From NCBI GenBank assembly GCA_951804985.1, contig OX638131.1:105544464-105608463 (forward strand): a DNA stretch of 64,000 bases, given 5' to 3'. Shown here one piece after another: positions 56,101 through 64,000 of this stretch. The notes under the pieces are model-generated. The model ran no database searches. It saw nothing but the letters and a program-made list of their open reading frames with translations, and had not been told where the DNA came from. Source of the stretch: Dryomyza anilis. Lineage: Eukaryota; Arthropoda; Insecta; Diptera; Dryomyzidae. The position numbers were made by a program, and so were the translations under genes. Each line of letters begins with the position of its first letter. The first letter of the stretch is position 1.

Positions 56101-56446
56101 AAAATGTATTTGAAGTTCCCTCTACAACATATGCACTACTGCACTCTACAGTATTGGCCGCATTTTGTAATGGCAGTCTACTGCGTTATAGTGAAGTCTT
56201 CTCCAGTGACTTCACTTCACTGCAGAATTTTTTTTATTGGTGTCAAGTACTGTCAACACATTTTTGTTTTCAAATCATCTAATGTTATGAAAAATAAAAC
56301 CACTTGACTGTCGCTGAGCATGCAACGAATACAATGAGTGCAGCGAGTGAGCGCAACGAGAAACGAGTGAGACGACGAACATTGAAAAAAGCAATCAATC
56401 TGCTGGCCTGTTTTTATAAAAAAATACAACAAACATTATAATAAAC
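56101..56446. other. Non-coding stretch, possibly interior of S
   Basis: Contains GAGTGCAGCGAGTGAGCGCA (56335-56355). No domain in the overlapping frames of 67-71 codons. Confidence 0.35.
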
Positions 56447-57278
56447 GAGTTGGGAAAGTTCGGTCACATGGGGCGGATTTTTATAGTCGGTCGGGCCCGA
56501 CTATGGAATACCCTACACCTTTGGTGGGGATATTAATTAGTGATATTTATTTGCATACTTTAATTTTAAAGTTTTTAATTATACTGAACCTCCCCACCCT
56601 CAGAATATTATTCATATATCAGAAATTTACGTCTTATATCCCCATAAAAAAAAAAAATTATATAAAAGTATGAACAACTAAAAAAAAAATTAAAAAATAT
56701 AATTGGGCGAACCACGCCTATATTTAAAATTTTGAAAGGCTAATATTTTATAGATTTGATTTTAATAATTTATTTACGGATCAAATGTCCACTATAAAAA
56801 CCCGGGAAATGATGAAAAAAAAAGTGGGCGAATCACGCCCATTTTTGGGCCACATATTTATAGGTGAATTCTAACAATACGTTTTAAATTTTATTACTAT
56901 ACCTTGAATACTTTTCGAGTTATTAGTTACGAAAAAGTTATATAAAAGTGACTTGTATGGGAGGTGGGCGTGTCCGCTGACCGATTTGGCTCATTTTCAA
57001 ACTCAGTTCCTACTTTTGGCTAAAATATATTGAGACGAAATTACATCGCATTCTGATCAGTATTTCTCAAGTTATTCTGTATTCGGACAGCAAGACAGCA
57101 AGACAGCAAGACAGCAAGACGGACAGACAGACAGACAGACGGACATGGCTAAACGGACTCGGGTAGTGATGCTGATCAAGAATATATATACTTTTCCATA
57201 CCGGACACGCCTCCTAAGGGGCGTTACAATATATGCACAAAGTTAATATACCCTGTACCTCATAGGTGTAGGGTATAA
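56447..57278 (+). mobile_element. mini-me/DINE-1-like element, divergent copy M5
   Basis: Starts CGAGTTGGGAAAGTTCGGTC. The hairpin stem is the same as in other copies (ATAGTCGG...CCGACTAT) but the loop is TCGGGC instead of TCTAAG. The body differs from other copies. The core returns with (CAGCAAGACA)n, (GACA)n, GGCTAAACGGACTCGGGTAG, TGATGCTGATCAAGAATATA, and the 3' hairpin is AATATACCCTGTACCTCAT...AGGTGTAGGGTATAA. It represents a second subfamily, also seen as the fragment at 3151-3193. Confidence 0.75.
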
Positions 57279-57286
57279 AAAAAAAA

Positions 57287-58107
57287 CAGTTGGGAAGGTT
57301 AGGTTACATGGGAAATTTTGTAGTAGGAAAATTGTGATAGTTGGTGTGATGAAGTTAGTAATAATTTTGAAAGTTATAGTCGGTCTAAGCCGACTATAAA
57401 TACCCTACACAAATGTGATAATGTGCGCGGCTACTATTAAAAGTGGTGGATAGGTAACGAAGGTATACGAATCCTAAAAATAACTCAAAACTTGCAATCG
57501 CTGAAGACTTACTTTTTATTTGATACCCATATGTACAAATGGGTAGGTATACCGAATTTCGATTTTTTTTTTGGGTAACCATAAGTCGGTTCGCTAGAAA
57601 GCATTATTTTGAAATATTTGAGCATAAATTCAATATATATTTGACCAAGAAAAATCACTTAATACCATACAAAGTAAAATTTGTTTGTCGATGTAAATTT
57701 TATATGAGGTATTTGAACATAAGTGGTCGGTTCTCAGGACATAATAGACCGATCATGCCATTGTTCAGACAGCTTAGATATACAGGTAATCTAAATCTAA
57801 AGTTTCATTGATCTAGCTCTTATACTTTTTCTGTAATCGTAATTTCTTTAGACATACAGAGGGAAAAACGGACATCGCTAAATCGACTCAGGAGGTCATG
57901 CTGATAAAGAATATATATATACTTTTCCATACCGGATAATTTTTCTGTAATTCTGATATCATCACACAGACAGAGGGACAAACGGACATCGCTAAATCGC
58001 TTAATCGACTGAGGAGGTCATGCTGATCACGAATATATATACTTTTCTATACCGGAAATGCTTCCTTCTGGGTGAATATACCCTTTCACTCTTAGTGTAG
58101 GGTATAA
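57287..58107 (+). mobile_element. mini-me/DINE-1-like element, copy M6, with duplicated core
   Basis: Starts CAGTTGGGAAGGTTAGG only eight A residues after the end of M5 and in the same orientation. It has the TATAGTCGG-n6-CCGACTATA hairpin and the usual 3' hairpin to TAGTGTAGGGTATAA. The microsatellite-core-(TA)n segment occurs twice (about 57855-57948 and 57967-58062), each with GGACATCGCTAAATCG and GAGGTCATGCTGAT. Confidence 0.8.
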
Positions 58108-59198
58108 AAATGTTGTAAGACAAACGCGAACATCAATATATACAACATAAAAAAAATAAAATGTTTTAAAAAAAATTAATTAATAAAAAAAAAATATTGT
58201 TCGATAAATAAAAATAATTTATTATATGATTTTCTTATATACTAAGAAAACCAAAGATGGTTGGAAAGTAATAGAGCCTTAATATCTTTGCATTTGCAAA
58301 GTATTCGGGACAAATATTTTACACTTTTTATGTTTTGTTGCAAAAAAATAATATCTATGGAATATGTGAATATTTGCAGCAAGGTCATCTATTCCTCTAT
58401 TATTTGCAGTGAAACTATCACTAATATGACATTTTTCGTGATTTTTATAGGAAACATCTCATAAATAATACAAAATATGTGATGTTTACAAATTACTAAC
58501 ACTACAAGACATTTTTTATGCGAACTAGATGCAGCAACACTCTCATAACCATTCTGGTTTCTTAGTGCACCTATTGTATATTTTTTCTATATTTCAATAT
58601 TAATGAAAATTCTTCAGAGTAAAAATGATAACAAAAATTCAAAATGCTTTATGTACTCGGTGTCATAAGCAGTTCATTTCAGTATTTGAATTTTTATTGC
58701 ACATCATTATAGAACTCTTCATTTTTTTTTGTATTTTGTTTTGACAGTACTTGGTGCTTTGTTCTTGAGAGCAACACATTCATTTTATTTTAATGTATAG
58801 AGTAAGCGACTGTCTAATATACAAAATGCAATCATTTTAAATACCAATTTTCCACATTACTCCATGTCCCACATTACCCCAGGGTCACACTTCGGATATA
58901 TTTGCTTCTTGAAACAAACATAAAATTCTAAAATATTTGTTTTTCAAAAAAAAAAAAAAACACCAATATTTTCTGAATTTTCTTTTTTCGAAATATTTTA
59001 TTTCCAAAAAATAAAAATATTTTGCATAAATAATTTTTTTATTACATTTTTTTTTTATTTTTGGTTAATCAGTTTGTCGATGGTCTTTAAATAGATAAAT
59101 ATGAATTGACAATTAAATGATCCTGTTTTCATTTATGACTTTTAATATTTTCGAAATACTATAATTACTTATGGGGAATATATCAAAATATATTTTAA
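58108..59198. other. AT-rich non-coding stretch with S-family tail
   Basis: 58855-58895 carries the S-family CCACATTACTCCATGTCCC / CACATTACCCCAGGG words. A 67-codon frame at 58261-58464 has no domain. Otherwise A/T runs. Confidence 0.45.
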
Positions 59199-59434
59199 GG
59201 GTGTGTGCGAATTCGACTAAATTGCTGACTAAACTAAATTTTGTCGGTAATGCAGTGTTCGTCATTTCAATTAAGTAAATTTTCGAGTAGACTAAATTGA
59301 ACTGAATTGGACATACAGACATATGATAATCAATTGATTATGGACTTTAAAAATTACCGGTTACCGAGAGGCGATCGAATGAAAAGTCGTTCAATTTAGT
59401 TAAGTCAGCCATTTAGTCGAACTCGCACACACCC
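59199..59434. mobile_element. PIF/Harbinger-like MITE, 236 bp
   Basis: The left end GGGTGTGTGCGAATTCGAC, then TAAATTGCTGAC, is inverted at the right end as GTCAGCCATTTAGTCGAAC, then TCGCACACACCC, with only two mismatches in about 31 bases. TAA stands directly outside both ends (59196-59198, 59435-59437), a 3-bp TWA target duplication typical of PIF/Harbinger; the GGG start also fits. No transposase is encoded. The assignment rests on ends and target only. Confidence 0.8.
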
Positions 59435-60231
59435 TAAATCTAAATTGAATAATTGTTACAGAAAGAGTTTCCAAAGAATATGATTTATGGGGCATTCCAT
59501 TGTGACGGGCGTTACATTCGTATGATTAAAAACCTTCTCATTTGATAAATAAAAAATTAAAGATATATTTTTAATATGCAGAGGATAGATCATATGGTCC
59601 AAAAACTTTTGCAATAGGTCCTATATCTTTCTACAAATTTGAAGTTAAATGCTGTGACGGGCGTTACACGTACTTTTTCAAAAAAACAGAGTTTACTCCA
59701 CAAAGTATTAAATTTTAGCTAAACTAATCGGACTATGGAGATGAAGTATATCTCAAATACTTCATTAATAACTGGAGTTCTCTTCACTAAAACAAAATGC
59801 TGCAATGGTTACTTTGATCACTTACTTATAAAGTATCAAAACTTGTGACGGGTGTTATTATTAATTAGCAAATTATTGTGGTAGGAATGGTAAACCGTTA
59901 TTTTAAGGCACACCGTCGACATATAATTTATGTGGAAAACTAAACATTTCGTTTTGGAAAAAATATGTATTATATTACCATACTTTTAAATAACTACTCT
60001 GTCTGCATCATTTGTAGTCCGTTTCCTTTGGAAGCTTACATAAATATTTTTCGCATTTCGAAAATAATGATTTTTTTGGGATTTTTTATGATTTTTTTGT
60101 AAGGTTTGGAATTTCCCTTTTTATCTTAGCTTATTGAATATTTTGAAATATTTAATACTTTTTCTATGGTTAAATACTAATATAATTGATTATTGATGCA
60201 TATATTAACATATATATAATTTTCCAGTTTT

Positions 60232-60390
60232 TTATACCCTACACTAAGAGTGAAAGGGTATATTCATTTTGGTACGCCGTTTGTAACATCCTGAAGAAAG
60301 CATCTCCGTTATGGAAAAGTATATATATTCTTGATCAGCATGACCTCCTGAGTCGATTAAGCGATGTCCGTCCGTCTGACTGTCTGTCTA

Positions 60391-60439
<49 letters not shown>

Positions 60440-61013
60440 CTGTCTGTCCGTCTGTCCTTCTGTCTGTCAGTTGAAATCACGATTACGGAAAAAGTAGAAG
60501 AGCTAGAGCAATGAAACGTTAGATTTAGATTACTTATATATCTAAGCTGTCTGAACAAGAAAATTGGCATGATCGATCTATTGTGACCTGAGACCCGACC
60601 ACTTATGTTCAAATACCTCATATAAAAATTACATCTACAGATCAATTTTACTATATACGTACTTAGGTAAACTTTTTTGGTCAAATATATATTGACATCA
60701 TGCTGAAATACATGAAAATAATGTTTTCCTGCGAAACGAGTTGTGGTTTCCAAAAAAAAAAATCTAAATTCGGTACACCTACCCATTTGTAAATATGGAT
60801 ATCAAATGAATGGAAATTCTTCAGCGATGGAAAGTTTGTAGTTATTTTCTGGATTCGAATACCCTGGTGACCTATATACCAATTTGAATGGTAACCACAC
60901 ATATGTGTAGGGTATATATAGTCGGCTTAGACCGACTATAATTTTGATAATCCTAACTATCATAATAACACCTACTTTAAAATTTCCCATGTGATCTAAC
61001 CTTCTCAACTGGT
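60232..61013 (-). mobile_element. mini-me/DINE-1-like element, copy M7 (nested in X)
   Basis: Complete reverse copy, 782 bp: TTATACCCTACACTAAGAG, core CATGACCTCCTGAGTCG, a long (GTCT)n tract at about 60368-60470, the hairpin TATAGTCGG-n6-CCGACTATA at about 60918-60941, end CCTTCTCAACTGG. Frames of 73-132 codons on the minus strand derive from the element and its GACA tract. Confidence 0.85.
60366..60470 (+). repeat. (GTCT)n / (GTCY) microsatellite of mini-me M7
   Basis: About 25 GTCT/GTCC tetramers, the longest such tract among the mini-me copies in the window. Confidence 0.95.
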
Positions 61014-61550
61014 TAGTTTTTCGACGATTGTTACTTGTGATGGGCGTTACAATATTTTGGATGGATATAGCAACCATCTGGAATATCTATGAGATCAAAG
61101 AGTATAATAAATGAATAAAAACGACAAAAATCTTTACTTTTACAAAGTTTCCCAATTAGTAAGTTCGCAAAATACCTTTACTATTTTTTTTGTGACGTGC
61201 GTTACAACTCAAAAAAATAAAACTGTTTGGTTAATTGTCAGTACTTTGAACCACTTATCACTAACGCAATATGTGGCATATTTTCGCAAACAAATTATCT
61301 TTAAAATTCTACTATTCAATGTTGTTTCGGATTTAAAACAACGAAACTACATTATTTTTTATATTGCCTCAATTTTGTACAATAATAAATTTCAATAAAA
61401 ATATTTGACTTTAATAGAGAAAAAAACACATTTGCCAAGCATTTTGGTAAATTCTGATCACAGAATAGGAAATTAGAAGTATTTCTTATCCTAAAAATCA
61501 ACAAACGGAATCAATATCACACCTTCGTAACGTTTTCTGTGGAATACCCC

Positions 61551-63179
61551 TTATTTAGAGTAGCAATAAACAATAATGATTAAAATTATTACTATAAAAA
61601 AAGCACTGTGAATATAATTAATACAACGAAAGACGTTCATATAAAAAAAAATCTGCATTTTGTAGTGATACAAGGGCAACCATTTTATTAGTCTAATGTA
61701 ATTTATAATGAATAATCGTAAAACCCCATTATAGATTAAAAACATGCTATTAAAATTGGGAAAGCGACATATATAATAACAAAATAAAAACTATACGAGC
61801 ACAATAAAACACAATTATGAGACGTGAAACCCATTGAAAAGTCAGAGTTTAGCACAAATTTCCAATTCATATAAGTGCCGCCGCCGCCACACACACAAAA
61901 CACTGCAGGTGTTCGTTGTACCACCACACATCACAGCCATAAAAATCAAATATGCAATAACTGAATTTTTACCAACGAACCATAGAATCGCATGACACAG
62001 TGAAAGATGTACTAAAAAAAAAGTAAAGAACAACAACAAACAATAAAGCAATTTCTTTAGAAAATAATTTGTTGCTGTTGGCGCTTTTCCAAACAACAGT
62101 AACAACAACAACAACTAGTAAAAATACTAAAAAAAATCGGTTAATCTGTTAAAAATGCCACCAAAGCGCGCGAACTAAGCAAGTCATGCATTTAATACCA
62201 ACGACTTCTGGCTACTTTTCTGCACATTTTACGGCTACTGAAATATGCGAGCAAATTTTGAAGCTACCACCAAGTTTGCTCCATTAGCCGAAAAATATTA
62301 TTAAATGTGAGTGGCATGGCATCGCATGCTGGCCCAGGGGGCGCGATTTTGCTAACAAATAATTCTGTTAATAGCTTAAAATGCAAAGAAATACAAAAAA
62401 GAAAGAAAAAATAGTAAATTTCGGTAAAATTTGTAAGATTTGAGGATTTTACGATTCATTAAGAAAGCTTTTCTTTTACCTACGATCTTAAACGTTGTAA
62501 AGTAAGTAATGGTTGTAATTGTCAGCCGTAGGTTAGACATTCCATCGAGGTGGTCGCATTTTATAACTCTTTTAGACTAAACGTCGCATAGTTCGATAGC
62601 CGAATTATATACTGTTTATTCCCACGGTCACATATATCAAGTCTGTTACAATATCAAAAGAAAAAATGACCAACTATTTGTAGTTTTATGCAAACAAATT
62701 GTAAACTATCTTTAACAGCACCTTCAGCATCTAACCGTTAAATCCATTGCAAAATAAAGAAGCCTTACTCAAAGGCGTTCCAAAGATCTTTGCGCATTCG
62801 GAAATCCTTTTAAGGTAACCATCATACATACAGTACTCGTACTACAAACACAAATTTACAAGAAGTATCTCTAGTCGCACCATGGTGTTGTGTAACGCAT
62901 TTTATTTGCTGGAAATATTTACGACCCTAAATAACCATTATGCAACCGAAACAATATGAGTTGTGCATACTACACAACGCATCTTTGTTTTTGCAGTCTC
63001 TGATCCCAAAAAGAGTTGGTGGGCTACCTGTAGAAAATCGCGTTCAACGTATATGACCGTGACTGTGGTTTGTCGCCGGAGTCGGTAATAATACCAAATT
63101 TGCAAAAACTTTGCCAGGCATTCAGAAAATACCAAAGTAACAGACGAATGTGTCAGAAATTATGAAAAGCGGTTTCTCG
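61551..63179. other. Low-repeat non-coding stretch
   Basis: 61850-62360 is GC-balanced and single-copy, with GCCGCCGCCACACACACA at about 61878-61895 and AACAACAACAACAAC at 62102. 62480-63130 has mixed composition. Frames of 60-90 codons lack domains. Nothing recognised as a gene. Confidence 0.4.
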
Positions 63180-63545
63180 ATGTCAATAATTCAGGGGGTC
63201 ATTCCATGAATCAAAAAATAAGAATATATAAAATAAAAATATGTCTAATTTTGCACCCACTTTAAAATACAGGGTATTTAAGAAATGCATATTACTGACA
63301 TAACCTAGTCAAGAAAATTGGTTGTATAATATATGAATATATGTTAATGAATATAAAATTTTTAAGTCTATTTTTGGATAATTAAATTACCTTTCCAATG
63401 GTATATCACTTTATTGAAACCCATGATTTTCTACTTTTTAAAATTTACGTAAAATTTAAATTTATAAAAATAAAATTACAAATTTTTTCTTTAATTATTT
63501 TCTCAAAATTTCGTCACGGGTCATCTTAACTTTTTCTAATTTATA
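63180..63545 (+). repeat. R-family dispersed repeat, uninterrupted copy
   Basis: AATTCAGGGGGTCATTCCAT, TGAATCAAAAAATAAGAA, TTTTGCACCCACTTT, ATGCATATTACTGACATAAC and ATTACCTTTCCAATGGTAT match the two pieces of the split copy at 2041-3149. It shows what the empty site of mini-me M1 looked like. Confidence 0.8.
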
Positions 63546-63775
63546 ATGATAGAACAGTTCATTTTAAATATTTTCTAATCAATCACAGTGATTTTAACTT
63601 GGTAAGAAATGCTGCAGAAATAATTAAACAGTTGCGTGTTTTGTGATTTAGTGGTAGAAATAAAAAAAAAAAATTATGTTTGGAAATATGATCAGAAAAT
63701 ATGTTCTGTGAAGTAAATATGATAATGATTATAACTATAATAAATGTTCAAAATGATTTCTCAGTTATGTAGATT
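63546..63775. other. AT-rich spacer
   Basis: No feature recognised between repeat R and the terminal mini-me. Confidence 0.35.
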
Positions 63776-64000
63776 TTTATACCCTACACTAAGAGTGAAA
63801 GGGTATATTCAGTTTGGTACGCCGTTTGTAACACCCAGAAGGAAGTAACTCCGGTATGGAAAAGTATATATATTCTTGATCAGCATGACCTCCTGAGTCG
63901 ATTTAGCGATGTCCGTCTGACCGTCTGTCTGTCTGTCTGTCTGTTGAAATCTCTACTACTTTTAAAATTGAAGAGCTAGATAAATGAAACTTATAACTTA
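63776..64000 (-). mobile_element. mini-me/DINE-1-like element, copy M8 (cut by window edge)
   Basis: TTATACCCTACACTAAGAG, GGTACGCCGTTTGTAACACC, core CATGACCTCCTGAGTCG, (GTCY)n at 63913-63943, then GAAGAGCTAGATAAATGAAA, closely like M2. It continues beyond the window. Confidence 0.8.

Larger units (their letters stand above)
59489..61550. mobile_element. X element with GGGGYATTCCA ends, TTAT flanks and five TGTGACGGGCGTTACA motifs
   Basis: The left end GGGGCATTCCATTG and the right end TGTGGAATACCCC are inverted repeats over 11 bases with one mismatch. TTAT flanks both sides (59485-59488, 61551-61554). After removing mini-me M7 the element is about 1.28 kb. TGTGACGGGCGTTACA or close variants occur at 59501, 59653, 59844, 61036 and 61191, all on the plus strand. 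No long frame; 95 codons at 61111-61398 without a domain. Probably a non-autonomous DNA transposon; superfamily not assigned. Confidence 0.7.

Overview
The window looks like non-coding DNA from a higher fly (Diptera, Cyclorrhapha; calyptrate-like by inference, species not determined). It is very AT-rich, has no exon-like open frame, and is packed with short non-autonomous transposons. The main taxonomic clue is eight copies of a mini-me/DINE-1-like element: a (GTCY)n microsatellite, a conserved core, then a (TA)n tract. This arrangement is known from dipterans. No cellular protein-coding gene can be supported in 64 kb. The only coding traces are two decayed fragments of non-LTR retrotransposon protein, an RNase H domain near 7.7 kb and a reverse transcriptase piece near 55.8 kb. 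The long open frames are by-products of tandem repeats or transposon copies. The window is best read as intergenic DNA or a large intron; less repetitive, more GC-balanced islands could hold regulatory DNA, but no single site can be named with confidence. || Layout. 0-16.5 kb: copies of a palindromic TCATCAATATGATGAA family (called P here) with A/T homopolymer arms, a mini-me nested in repeat R, tRNA-derived SINEs (one with an 8-bp target duplication, one as a tandem head-plus-full insertion inside a P element), the RNase H relic and a degenerate CTCATATATGAG repeat field. 12-21 kb: two inverted copies of a 430-bp MITE with 15-bp terminal repeats, a TA-flanked 218-bp MITE, and a solo-LTR-like 460-bp insertion inside a field of ATTCGTAA palindromes. 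21-26.5 kb: a 2.56-kb direct duplication with a SINE at the junction. 26.5-30.5 kb: a further element with a 15-bp minisatellite, then a 640-bp tandem duplication. 32.8-33.5 kb: a TTTCTTTA microsatellite. 35.6-38.4 kb: a 2.8-kb array of a 19-bp satellite with higher-order variant blocks. || 39.8-47.8 kb is a cluster of ten copies of one small MITE (K), one split by a 764-bp insertion. 49.1-51.0 kb is a foldback element whose arms are built of 60-bp tandem units that reverse orientation near the centre, giving open frames on both strands. 51.1-51.9 kb is another terminal-inverted-repeat element. 52.6-64 kb contains six mini-me copies (two head to tail), a PIF/Harbinger-like MITE flanked by TAA, and a 2.06-kb element with GGGGYATTCCA ends, TTAT flanks and five same-strand copies of a TGTGACGGGCGTTACA motif. 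|| Several of these families (P, K, N, Q, T) share near-identical ends of the form TA-CACRSAGAAA...TTTCTSYGTG-TA, which suggests mobilisation by related, TA-targeting transposases encoded elsewhere. The labels P, K, N, R, S, G, T, U, V, W, X, Q and A are local names, not database names.
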